A stretch of 32,181 nucleotides of DNA from Oscillospiraceae bacterium (GCA_017439425.1 JAFSJE010000018.1:1-32181); one strand, 5' to 3'; shown: positions 24,883-31,946, numbered from the stretch's first letter. The notes: generated by a model not told the origin, from the letters alone. Numbers and translations are program-made.

Positions 24883-25488
24883 ATGGAAAAGATAGATTAT
24901 ATTAAAGAGCCCGCAAGGGCGTGCTTTCTGAGCTATCACAAAAATGAAAATACGGAGATCCCATCAAGCATGCTTGTAGTTCGCGGCGACGACTACAAGC
25001 CCGAGCTATATAAGAGTTACGACGATACGATCTACACGAAGCTTATATCCCGCTCAAAGGATATCTCAGAGCCGACCTTCCCGGAGGGTTTCAAACTCGC
25101 CACTCCCACAAAGGAGCAGCTCACGGCGCACATAAGCCAGTGCTTTCCCGACGGTGAAACGCCTGACAGCGTTGATCTCTGGCGCTATATGGAGTACTTT
25201 ATGGTCGCGCTTATAGATTCCTCAACCGGCAAAATTGTCGCCTCCGCCGCCGCTGACATAGATTTTGGGATCAGAGAGGGCTATATCGACTGGATTGCCG
25301 TATCTCCGCGCTATCGCAGGAGGGGGCTTGGAACGTATCTTGTAAACGAGCTTCTCTATCGCTTCCGCAGACTGTCCGACTTTGTTTCCGTCTCGACAAA
25401 GGCGCCGGAGGCGCTGGCGCTCTTTCAGAAGTGCGGCTTCGGCGAGGAATGCGAGTGGCACATTCTCAAGCAGAAAAAGATCATATAA
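24883..25488 (+). CDS. GNAT-family N-acetyltransferase
   Basis: 202 residues. The GNAT core is in the C-terminal half: YIDWIAVSPRYRRRGLGTYLVNEL contains motif A with RRRGLG binding acetyl-CoA, and ALALFQKCGF is the usual last helix-strand turn. The N-terminal about 90 residues are not assigned. The start overlaps the UbiA-type gene region (ATG 24883, six bases after its stop; GAGGA at short spacing), and it is the last gene of the operon, ending at a strong terminator. The acceptor is unknown; with these partners a sugar amine is possible. Confidence 0.8.
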   Translation: MEKIDYIKEPARACFLSYHKNENTEIPSSMLVVRGDDYKPELYKSYDDTIYTKLISRSKDISEPTFPEGFKLATPTKEQLTAHISQCFPDGETPDSVDLWRYMEYFMVALIDSSTGKIVASAAADIDFGIREGYIDWIAVSPRYRRRGLGTYLVNELLYRFRRLSDFVSVSTKAPEALALFQKCGFGEECEWHILKQKKII

Positions 25489-25493
25489 ATAAC

Positions 25494-25523
25494 GGGCTGA
25501 GTCACAGACTCAGCCCATTTTTT
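25494..25523 (+). terminator. Intrinsic terminator of the membrane protein/UbiA/GNAT operon
   Basis: A perfect 9 bp stem GGGCTGAGT/ACTCAGCCC (25494-25502 with 25508-25516) is followed by A and six T. The stop codon of the convergent GNAT gene (25510-25512) lies inside the stem. Confidence 0.9.
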
Positions 25524-25977
25524 CTTCCATTATCATCGACAAAGGCTTTAACCCGAGCGATTTATAGAACGCAACGGCGCTCTCGTTGAACGCCCAGACA
25601 TTCAGCTCGACGCTATTGCAGCCGCAGCATTTTGCATATTCGCAGACATATCTGTACAGCGCTGTGCCTATTCCCCTGCCCCTGGCGCTCCCGAGAACGC
25701 AGAGATCGTGGATAAAGAGGAACCTCCTTGCGTATGTGTTTCCTGTCTCACGCATAGAGCGTATCTCGCAAAACACGTGACCAAGCACTCTGCCGCCGTC
25801 ATCGTAGACGAAAACGGGTTTGGAATCGTCTGTGATGATCTCTCTGAGCTCTTCCGTTGTGAATTTCTTTGCGCCGGGCTTGAAGATATCCGGTCTTCCT
25901 TCCGCGTGCACCGCGTGAACCTCAAAAAGCAGCTCGTTCAGCGCGTCGATATCCGCTTCCGTCGCACGTCTTATCAT
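25510..25977 (-). CDS. GNAT-family N-acetyltransferase
   Basis: 155 residues, a single GNAT domain. It starts MIRRATEADIDALNELL; LFIHDLCVLGSARGRGIGTALY is motif A with RGRGIG for the acetyl-CoA pyrophosphate, and NVWAFNESAVAFYKSLGLKPLS is the typical end of the fold (motif B). The layout fits small protein or amino acid acetyltransferases. ATG 25977 is chosen because GGAGG lies 5 bases before it; it overlaps the upstream stop as ATGA. It is the third gene of a coupled operon with the unknown protein and the hydrolase. Confidence 0.88.
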   Translation of the reverse strand: MIRRATEADIDALNELLFEVHAVHAEGRPDIFKPGAKKFTTEELREIITDDSKPVFVYDDGGRVLGHVFCEIRSMRETGNTYARRFLFIHDLCVLGSARGRGIGTALYRYVCEYAKCCGCNSVELNVWAFNESAVAFYKSLGLKPLSMIMEEKMG

Positions 25978-26624
25978 GTTATCCTCCACTTCCCGTCGGG
26001 ATACAGGTCAAGACAGCCGGACTCCTCACTCAATAGGTATCCGTCAAAATCCCTGACCCTGAATTTATTGTAATACCGGTAATCCTCTCCCATCGCGCCG
26101 CCCTCAACACCATCCTCAAACCACGCGCTGAGGTAAATTCTGCCATTTTCGATAAACTCAAGGCTCTCGTTCGGCTCAAGTGGGATCTCAAAACGCTCCG
26201 GATAGTATGAAATAAGCTTGTCGTGCTGGCTCACGATATGCACGGGATAGCCGCAGAGCGAGAGATTGTAGAGCTCAACTCCATCGAGACTCATTTCATA
26301 TATGCACTCCGGCTCGCTGCCGAATGAGTATTTCAGAAGAAACACTTTGTTCGCATTAAAGTCTCCGCGGAGCAAATAAATAACTCCGTTGATGATTATC
26401 GGATTGCTGAAAAGCACGTTTTTTGTCTTTTCAAACGGGCAGTCGATTTCTCCGGTTTCCGTATCGAAAAAGGTGATGACCGCGCCCTTGTAAGCTCCGT
26501 TTTTCAATATCTCCGGCATATCGTAAAAATCCTCGTATCCGGATTTGTGGTAAAAATACCTCGTCTGACCGCGAATCGGGTCAAATGCAGAGCCGTTGGG
26601 TGACTTTATTCTAAAAAGCTTCAT
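25974..26624 (-). CDS. Conserved-looking protein of unknown function, beta-rich
   Basis: 216 residues. No family was recognised. The sequence alternates short strands and turns (GAVITFFDTETGEIDCPF, NPIIINGVIYLLRGD, KVFLLKYSFGSEPECIYEM, ENGRIYLSAWFEDG), as in beta-propeller or repeat proteins that bind ligands. There is no signal peptide or membrane segment, so it should be cytoplasmic. Both ends overlap their neighbours by 4 bases (ATGA), so it is translated together with the alpha/beta hydrolase and the GNAT enzyme. This strict coupling suggests shared work, but none can be named. Confidence 0.7.
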   Translation of the reverse strand: MKLFRIKSPNGSAFDPIRGQTRYFYHKSGYEDFYDMPEILKNGAYKGAVITFFDTETGEIDCPFEKTKNVLFSNPIIINGVIYLLRGDFNANKVFLLKYSFGSEPECIYEMSLDGVELYNLSLCGYPVHIVSQHDKLISYYPERFEIPLEPNESLEFIENGRIYLSAWFEDGVEGGAMGEDYRYYNKFRVRDFDGYLLSEESGCLDLYPDGKWRIT

Positions 26625-27622
26625 TTCAGATTATCTTTGAAAAACTTATCAAGTCTGTCAAACGGTATCGCATTTGTCCTGCCGCCGTCATACAGGTCGG
26701 TATGCGACGCGCCCGGAATCACAAGCAGCTCCTTGTTCTCGGTATATTTGCTGTTGCGGATCATGTCTGCGTAAGCGTCCTTTCCGAAGTAGAAGGAATG
26801 CGCCTTGTCGCCGTGAACTACGATTACTGCTGAGCGGATCTCGCTTGAATACTTCAGAATCGGCTGATTTATAAAGCTCTCGCAGCCGATAACATTCCAG
26901 CCGGAATTTGAGTTCAGCGACCTTGCGTGATATCCGCGCGGAGTCTTGTAATAGTCGTAGTAATCCTTGACAAAATACGGCGCGTCCTCCGGCAGCGGAT
27001 CGACAACTCCGCCACCGAGCTTATATTCTCCCGCTCTGAGATCGTCAAGTCTCTGCGCGCACACAGCCTTTTTCTTCTCGTATCTGGCTTCCTCGCTGTC
27101 CTCGGAGTCGAAATACCCCTTTGCGTTAACGCGCGTCATATCGTACATAGTCATAACAGCGGTCACCTTCACGCGCGTATCAAGCGCCGCGGTGTTCAGC
27201 GCCATTCCGCCCCAGCCGCAGATCCCGATTATTCCGACGCGCTCCGGGTCGACCATCTCGCATAGCGAGAGAAAATCCACAGCCGCCATAAAGTCCTCGG
27301 TGTTTATATCCGGCGACGCCATATAGCGCACGTTGCCGCCGCTCTCGCCCGTGAATGACGGATCAAAAGCGATCGTCACATAGCCGCGCTCCGCCATGGT
27401 CTGCGCGTAAAGTCCGGAGCACTGCTCCTTGACTGCGCCGAAGGGGCCGCACACGGCAATCGCCGGCATTTTTCCCTCCGCGTTCTTAGGAACGTACATA
27501 TCCGCCGCAATGGTAATGCCGTAACGGTTTGCAAAGGTCACCTTGCAGTGATCGACCTTTTCGCTCCTCGGAAAGGTCTTATCCCATTCCTGAACTAAGG
27601 TCAGCTCTTCCTTTTTTATCAT
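26621..27622 (-). CDS. Alpha/beta hydrolase with atypical nucleophile elbow
   Basis: 333 residues. The fold is shown by YGITIAADMYVPKNAEGKMPAI, VTIAFDPSFTGESGG and VDPERVGIIGICGWGGMALNTA, with a late VVVHGDKAHSFYFG and PGASHTDLYD; Asp in HGDKAHS and His in ASHTDL fit the acid and base of the triad. The elbow reads GICGWGG, where GxSxG is expected; a Cys nucleophile, as in dienelactone hydrolase, is possible. Similar xylan-esterase-like and YcjY-type hydrolases are common in gut Clostridia with unknown substrates. ATG 27622 has AAAGGAG 8 bases upstream, and a perfect promoter lies at 27656-27684. Confidence 0.85.
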   Translation of the reverse strand: MIKKEELTLVQEWDKTFPRSEKVDHCKVTFANRYGITIAADMYVPKNAEGKMPAIAVCGPFGAVKEQCSGLYAQTMAERGYVTIAFDPSFTGESGGNVRYMASPDINTEDFMAAVDFLSLCEMVDPERVGIIGICGWGGMALNTAALDTRVKVTAVMTMYDMTRVNAKGYFDSEDSEEARYEKKKAVCAQRLDDLRAGEYKLGGGVVDPLPEDAPYFVKDYYDYYKTPRGYHARSLNSNSGWNVIGCESFINQPILKYSSEIRSAVIVVHGDKAHSFYFGKDAYADMIRNSKYTENKELLVIPGASHTDLYDGGRTNAIPFDRLDKFFKDNLK

Positions 27623-27655
27623 CGCAGGTACTCCTTTTCTGAGTATTATAGGCTT

Positions 27656-27684
27656 ATTATATTGTAATAATTTTCTTGTGTCAA
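27656..27684 (-). promoter_or_regulatory. Consensus sigma-A promoter of the hydrolase operon
   Basis: On the minus strand TTGACA (27684-27679), a 17 base spacer and TATAAT (27661-27656). Both boxes and the spacing match the consensus exactly, so strong constitutive expression is expected unless a repressor acts. Confidence 0.85.
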
Positions 27685-27691
27685 TAAGTAT

Positions 27692-27719
27692 CAAGGGCGG
27701 CGCAAAAGTGCCGCCCTTG
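27692..27719. repeat. 10 bp inverted repeat just upstream of the hydrolase promoter
   Basis: CAAGGGCGGC/GCCGCCCTTG (27692-27701 with 27710-27719) with an 8-base loop, ending 7 bases from the -35 box. No T-tract follows on either strand. It may be an operator or a weak terminator from upstream. Confidence 0.5.
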
Positions 27720-28000
27720 TGGATTATTACAATTAACACAGCTTCGCGCCGGCGTGGATGTGGAGGTCGACCGGCAGAAGATGGAGCATTTCTTTCTCTC
27801 TTTCATAAACCGGGAGCCATCTTCTTGACTCCCGGTCTATCTCATTTTTCTGGGAATGTGATAGAATAGTAACGACCTCAAAGAAGGACTTGGGTCATCT
27901 CAAACTCTATAAACGTAATTCGCCTTTCTCGGCGCGGCTTCGACTGCGGGTTTTCAACGTGGTAAGGGTTTCCGTAAGTGTAATACCTCCAAAATATAAT
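27720..28000. other. Gap without a recognised gene
   Basis: Between the hydrolase promoter and the decayed radical SAM gene no convincing gene was found. The gap holds a hairpin at 27809-27836 (ACCGGGAG/CTCCCGGT) followed on the plus strand by CTATCTCATTTTTC, a weak terminator. A 53-codon minus frame (27733-27894) has no good start. Confidence 0.5.
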
Positions 28001-28487
28001 TTATCTGTTTATGATCGAACCTTCTCCGCCACGAACGGGATATTCGTCCAGCTTGCTTTGAAGTTCTTTTTTTGTTTCTCGCACAATTCGGAGCATCTCA
28101 TTTTTATGCTTCGGGAGGAGTGCCAAGATCGCAGAGGCGGCGAAGCTCCGCGTCCGTCTTGTGCTTGATATTCTGAATGGAAGCATACATGGCGATGGTT
28201 TTCACTTTTGACAGTTTTCTGTGTATGGCTTCCGCAATTGTTGTTAGTTTATCAGCAGAAAGCACGAATGCGTCGCCGTGCTCGAGAAAAACCCGATCGA
28301 TGTCCGGACATACCCGCGCTGCTTCTTCGATATCCTCTTCGATCTGCTCCATTTGGCACACAGTGAACTGAATGTCCGGGTACATGTGGCAGAATGTGCA
28401 TTTGTTATGGCTGCAGCCGAGCGTGACATGCAAGAGGAGCGAGTTTGCCTCATACGGTGGTCTGTAAACCATTCCGGTCAGATTCAT
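28001..28487 (-). pseudogene. Radical SAM gene with internal deletion
   Basis: The first 120 codons are well kept: YRPPYEANSLLLHVTLGCSHNKCTFCHMY with the iron-sulfur cysteines 25, 30 and 33, then VFLEHGDAFVLSADKL and YASIQNIKHKTDAELRRL. The frame then ends in PPEA and a stop. From about 28124 down to 28003 another frame encodes LLPKHKNEMLRIVRETKKEL...YPVRGGEGSIINR, the expected C-terminus of the same family. Since intact members have close to 300 residues, about 130 middle codons are missing, with a frame change at the joint near 28112-28124. The protein is almost surely inactive. The start has GGAGG upstream and overlaps the stop of the decayed HxlR-type gene (ATGA). Confidence 0.85.
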
Positions 28488-28835
28488 TGTTTTCCGCCTC
28501 CGTTCATCTGCGCGATATACTCGCTGCCGAAGGTCTCCATTGCCGCGATCACCTGGTGGAACTTTTTGCCGATCTCGATAAGAGAGTATTCCACTCTCGG
28601 CGGGATCGCTTCAAACTGTTCCCGTTTGACCAGCCCGTATTCTTCAAGGGATTTGAGCTAAACGGAAAGCGTTGCGTGCGTCATCTTCGGCATCTTTCGG
28701 AGAAGCTCATTGAAACGGATCGGACCGTCCTCCATAAAACAGGATCAGCATCGCCCACTTGCCGGATATGAGGCTCTGCGCCGTTGCATACGGGCATAAT
28801 CCGAAGCGCTCCTCTAATGTAGTTTGTCTTTCCAT
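28484..28835 (-). pseudogene. HxlR-type transcriptional regulator, broken by a frameshift and an amber codon
   Basis: The product would begin MERQTTLEERFGLCPYATAQ and continue SLISGKWAMLIL, the HxlR start with its Cys before the winged helix. One extra base in the TTTT run (plus-strand AAAA, 28736-28739) shifts the frame; removing it gives MEDGPIRFNELLRKMPKMTHATLSV, then TAG at 28658-28660 where the family has Gln, then LKSLEEYGLVKREQFEAIPPRVEYSL up to the TGA at 28484-28486. HxlR proteins sense reactive electrophiles or redox stress through the N-terminal Cys and usually control the adjacent gene, here the radical SAM gene. Confidence 0.85.
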
Positions 28836-28865
28836 ATCTCAACCTTACAGTCATATTATCGAACC

Positions 28866-28900
28866 GGTATAATTATATTACCGCTCTTGAGGTGCGTTAA
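28866..28900 (-). promoter_or_regulatory. Promoter with overlapping operator-like dyad of the HxlR/radical SAM pair
   Basis: The minus strand has TTAACG (28900-28895), a 17 base spacer and TATAAT (28877-28872). The -10 box lies in an imperfect palindrome, GGTATAATTATATTACC (28866-28882), of the kind bound by HxlR-type regulators. The site seems intact although both genes are broken. Confidence 0.5.
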
Positions 28901-28929
28901 GTACAATTTTCAAAGATGCTCGGTATATT

Positions 28930-28969
28930 AAAAACGCCCTCGGCTTTGGCTGTCTGCCGCTGCCGAGGG
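28930..28969 (-). terminator. Intrinsic terminator of the SirTM operon
   Basis: The stem CCCTCGGC/GCCGAGGG (28937-28944 with 28962-28969) is followed on the minus strand by GCGTTTTT. It lies about 32 bases past the sirtuin stop codon. Confidence 0.8.
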
Positions 28970-29001
28970 ATAATATTATAAGGTTTTGTATTTGTGCCTC
29001 T

Positions 29002-30018
29002 TCATTTCAGACCGCTCTGACCACGATTCCATTTCAATTCTTCGAGCAATTCCGCGGTGTCGCCATCGAGGCAGATAGACTGCTTCTCGATTTCCCTCGG
29101 GCAATACGCTTCGCCGTAATTCAGGCAAGCGTATATTGCCTTCTTGTTGTCTCTCGTCATCTGCCAGAAGGGATACTTGATGATCACCGGAGTGTTGGCG
29201 CCGACGCCTATCTCCAGATACAGCACGTGCAGGTTTTCGTGCCTGCGCAGAAAATCGGAATACGCAGCCGACGCCCTGCGCCAGCCTGCATCCTCGACAA
29301 AGCTGTCGTCCGACCGCAGATTCATAGTTACCGGATCGCCGTTTGGAGCGGTGGGGATCAGTTCTGTCGGCAGAGCCATTGACACGGCGCCGTTTTCCGG
29401 AATACGGAATATGCCGTTTTCATCTCTGATAAAGCCCTGCGCTTCCATAGCCCGCATCGTCCACTCCTCGTTGTCGAAGGTTTCCTGCACCTTCGGATCG
29501 ACGCTCTGGAACAGACCGTAATCTCCCTGCGTATAGAACAGCCGCTTTTTGTCGAAGCCCGCGCGCTGGAACTGGTGATCCACGTTTGTCGTGATCACAA
29601 AATAGTCTTTTCCATCCAGTAGGCTCAGCAGATTCTGATAAACGGGCTTTGGGGCAGACACATAGCGGTTGAAGTAGATGTTTCTTGCCCAATAGGCCCA
29701 CATAACCTCCGGCTCTACATTCATTACAACAAAGCCGCCGGTGTACATATCGTGAAAGCCGAAGGCCTTTTCAAAATCGGAAAAATATCTTTCGAAGCGT
29801 TCGCCGGAATAGATCATGCCTGCCGCCGTGGAGAGCCCCGCTCCGGCACCGACAACGATGGCGTCCGCGCTTTCAAGCTCCGCCTTCAGCCTTGCAAGCT
29901 TCTCCTGGCGGGTTCCGGTCCCGCGGGAAACGTGAAGGTCATAATTACGCACTGCGAAGAGACCTTTTTGTATGGATTCAAGATAGCCGTTTTGCTGATT
30001 ATTGTAAGAGTTCTTCAT
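29002..30018 (-). CDS. Class M sirtuin (SirTM), putative NAD-dependent protein ADP-ribosyltransferase
   Basis: 338 residues. The NAD-binding sirtuin start is VVGAGAGLSTAAG (about 55-67), and TTNVDHQF supplies the conserved Asn145. Ordinary sirtuins next have a catalytic His; here the segment reads FYTQGDYG, with Gln164 in its place. That Asn/Gln pattern and the adjoining macrodomain gene mark class M sirtuins, which in Staphylococcus and Streptococcus ADP-ribosylate a lipoylated GcvH-like protein. No GcvH-L or LplA2 gene is seen here, so the target is open. ATG 30018 is chosen with GAGGA about 11 bases upstream; it overlaps the macrodomain gene by 20 bases. An ATG at 30048 is the alternative. 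It is the last gene of the operon. Confidence 0.88.
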   Translation of the reverse strand: MKNSYNNQQNGYLESIQKGLFAVRNYDLHVSRGTGTRQEKLARLKAELESADAIVVGAGAGLSTAAGMIYSGERFERYFSDFEKAFGFHDMYTGGFVVMNVEPEVMWAYWARNIYFNRYVSAPKPVYQNLLSLLDGKDYFVITTNVDHQFQRAGFDKKRLFYTQGDYGLFQSVDPKVQETFDNEEWTMRAMEAQGFIRDENGIFRIPENGAVSMALPTELIPTAPNGDPVTMNLRSDDSFVEDAGWRRASAAYSDFLRRHENLHVLYLEIGVGANTPVIIKYPFWQMTRDNKKAIYACLNYGEAYCPREIEKQSICLDGDTAELLEELKWNRGQSGLK

Positions 30019-30805
30019 AGTATGCTTTATCCTCGTCTTTGAACACATTGAAAATCACCCGGTCGACCTGTCCTGTGTGTTCATCCAGCCATTTGCTTAC
30101 GGTTTTGACCGCAATTTCTGCCGCCCGCTGGTTTGGAAAGCGGAATACGCCCGTTGAAATACAACAGAAAGCCACACTGCGCAGTCCGTTCTCGGCGCAG
30201 AGGTCAAGAGAATTCCGATAGCAGTCTGCCAATTCCTGTTCAAGTGCCTTTGTCAACCGCCCCTCAACAATCGGGCCGACGATATGAACGATCTTCTTCG
30301 CTGGAAGGTTGTAGCCATCCGTCAGCATGGGGACAGCGGTCGGCTGCTCGTAATCTCTGCCATAGCGGATGCGAAGCTGATTCATCTGCCGATTGCATTC
30401 AGCCCGCAACTGCACGCCCGCAAAGGTATGGATGCAGTTGTCGATGCAGGTGTGCATCGGGACGAAGCATCCCAGCATCTGCGAGTTGGCGGCGTTCACA
30501 ATGGCGTCAACGGCAAGCCGGGTGATGTCACCCTGCCAGATGGACATGCAATTCCGAATAACGGGAATCTCCGAAAGCGTGACAATCCCGTTTTCACGGA
30601 TACGCTCCCGCAGGTATTCATCCTGAACGGCAAGCACCGAATCGTCCAGCTTCTTCGGCATACGAATGTTCATCAGAGAGCGGAGGATTCGCCGTTTGCC
30701 CTCGTTATCCTCCGGCGTCTGTAAATTCTTATATTGAACGGAATCGGCCTTAAACGCTTCAACCAGCGTATCGAGCCGTTGTTCCTGTGTCATTTTCTCA
30801 GTCAT
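29999..30805 (-). CDS. Zinc-type macrodomain protein, protein-ADP-ribose hydrolase
   Basis: 268 residues. A helical N-terminal extension (about 1-85) precedes the macrodomain: WQGDITRLAVDAIVNAANSQMLGCFVPMHTCIDNCIHTFAG, with the three zinc ligands Cys113, His118 and Cys120 expected for the SirTM-linked class, and CCISTGVFRFP as the phosphate-binding loop. The family removes ADP-ribose from proteins, reversing the sirtuin modification. AAGG lies 7 bases before the ATG. The gene starts 4 bases after the ferredoxin-like gene and overlaps the sirtuin start by 20 bases, so the hydrolase and transferase are made together. Confidence 0.92.
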   Translation of the reverse strand: MTEKMTQEQRLDTLVEAFKADSVQYKNLQTPEDNEGKRRILRSLMNIRMPKKLDDSVLAVQDEYLRERIRENGIVTLSEIPVIRNCMSIWQGDITRLAVDAIVNAANSQMLGCFVPMHTCIDNCIHTFAGVQLRAECNRQMNQLRIRYGRDYEQPTAVPMLTDGYNLPAKKIVHIVGPIVEGRLTKALEQELADCYRNSLDLCAENGLRSVAFCCISTGVFRFPNQRAAEIAVKTVSKWLDEHTGQVDRVIFNVFKDEDKAYYEELLQ

Positions 30806-30809
30806 GAAG

Positions 30810-31430
30810 CTACCTTCTTTCTACCGCTCCCATAGGGCACGCCTCTATGCAGTTTCCGCAGTGCAGGCAATGCTCCTGTTCGATCACGTGAGGAACACTG
30901 TCTGTGACAATACAACTTTGAGGGCAAACAGCCGCGCAGCTTCCGCAGCCGATGCAGGAATCTGTAATGAAGTATCCTTCCGGTTTCTGTTCTGCTCCTC
31001 CGAAGGTGAAGGAGGCTCGCTCAATCGGCTTTTTCGAGAGATCAAACCACTCGCCGGTGCCTTCGTAAACCTGAAAGACGGTCAGAACTTTCATGGATTC
31101 CTCCGTCGGATAAATCTCTTTCATGTACGGATTCTTCGCAAACAGTTCCGGTATTTTGTCATATCCAAGCTCGCGCACCCTGCCTCTGATCGACACCGCT
31201 ACGCTGCTCATCGTATCCTTGCCTTTCATAGCGGTCAGCGCAAGAAAACCTCTCTTGATGAGTCGGTCATAGAAGCCCTTGCCCTTCGCCGTCAGAAAGT
31301 ACAGGCTGTTTTCATCACAATCCATCATGTCGATGGCAGCGGTGACGGGAAGCCCCTCATCGTCCACGGTTGCTACAATCGTTGTATGTATTTCATTTAC
31401 GATGTAGGAAAGATAATCTGATGTTTTCAT
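30810..31430 (-). CDS. Pyridoxamine-phosphate-oxidase-fold flavoprotein fused to a 2x[4Fe-4S] ferredoxin domain
   Basis: 206 residues. Residues 1 to about 140 form a flavin-binding split barrel (TTIVATVDDEGLPVTAAIDMMDCDENSLYF then FLTAKGKGFYDRL, as in PNPOx-like proteins). The last 50 residues hold two full clusters: Cys159, 162, 165, 169 and Cys188, 191, 194, 198, each CX2CX2CX3CP. It can therefore pass electrons between flavin and iron-sulfur centres and may sense redox state. True PNPOx activity is unlikely. It lies between the Rrf2 regulator and the macrodomain gene (4 bases apart). How redox connects to ADP-ribosylation is not known. Confidence 0.88.
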   Translation of the reverse strand: MKTSDYLSYIVNEIHTTIVATVDDEGLPVTAAIDMMDCDENSLYFLTAKGKGFYDRLIKRGFLALTAMKGKDTMSSVAVSIRGRVRELGYDKIPELFAKNPYMKEIYPTEESMKVLTVFQVYEGTGEWFDLSKKPIERASFTFGGAEQKPEGYFITDSCIGCGSCAAVCPQSCIVTDSVPHVIEQEHCLHCGNCIEACPMGAVERR

Positions 31431-31451
31431 AATAGCGCCTTTCGCAAAAGA

Positions 31452-31477
31452 CTCCGGAAGAATGTTATCCTCCGGAG
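31452..31477 (-). terminator. Weak terminator or attenuator between rrf2 and the operon enzymes
   Basis: A 7 bp stem CTCCGGA/TCCGGAG (31452-31458 with 31471-31477) is followed on the minus strand by GTCTTTTGC. The short T-tract suggests only partial termination, which would lower expression of the enzymes relative to the regulator. Confidence 0.45.
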
Positions 31478-31485
31478 CCTTGGAT

Positions 31486-31926
31486 TTATTTATCCTCTGC
31501 CAGAAGCTCAGTCATGCCGCTGCGAAGATCGAGAAGCGTGTATTTCCGCAGTTCGTCCTCCATCGCGTTCTGAATCGCTTTCAGCTTGTCATCAAGCAAT
31601 GCATGGATGTTCCTGCCAACCGGGCATTCGGGGTTGGGACTTTCGTGGAAATGGAACAGATCTCCGTTTTCTACTGCTCCGATCGCCTCATACACATCGT
31701 AAAAGGTGATTTCCGACAAGTCCCTTGTCAGTTCGATGCCGCCCGTGCCTCTCGCCACGCTGATCAGCCCGGCGTTTTTGAGCTGCGTCAGGATCTTCCG
31801 TATGATGACCGGATTGGTGTTGATCGATCCTGCTAAGAATTCGCTGGTGACCTTGTGCTCATCCTTGAACACATCCACGCAGGTGAAAATGTGCAAGGCT
31901 ATTGTAAACCTGCTTGAAATCTGCAT
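31486..31926 (-). CDS. Rrf2-family transcriptional regulator
   Basis: 146 residues. MQISSRFTIALHIFTCVDVF is the standard Rrf2 start, followed by a winged helix with TSEFLAGSINTNPVIIRKILTQLKNAGLI and VARGTGGIELTRD. Only Cys16 and Cys101 are present, so the three-Cys iron-sulfur site of IscR and NsrR is missing; Cys101 (PECPVG) may act as a single thiol sensor, as in CymR/YwnA-type members. ATG 31926 has GGAGG 7 bases upstream. It is the first gene of the SirTM operon and is probably its repressor, acting at the promoter just upstream. Confidence 0.9.
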   Translation of the reverse strand: MQISSRFTIALHIFTCVDVFKDEHKVTSEFLAGSINTNPVIIRKILTQLKNAGLISVARGTGGIELTRDLSEITFYDVYEAIGAVENGDLFHFHESPNPECPVGRNIHALLDDKLKAIQNAMEDELRKYTLLDLRSGMTELLAEDK

Positions 31927-31946
31927 AGCCATTCCTCCCGAAGAAC

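Noticed and set aside
27733-27894. A 53-codon minus frame ending in LHIHAGAKLC
   Set aside because: It has no plausible start, contains a hairpin and no recognised family; it could be a relic but cannot be supported.
28278-28771. Plus-strand open frames over the radical SAM/HxlR region
   Set aside because: They are shadows of the two minus-strand pseudogenes, whose protein motifs are clear despite the mutations.
30804-31421. A 205-codon plus-strand open frame
   Set aside because: It mirrors the PNPOx/ferredoxin gene, whose cysteine motifs and flavin fold are unmistakable on the minus strand.
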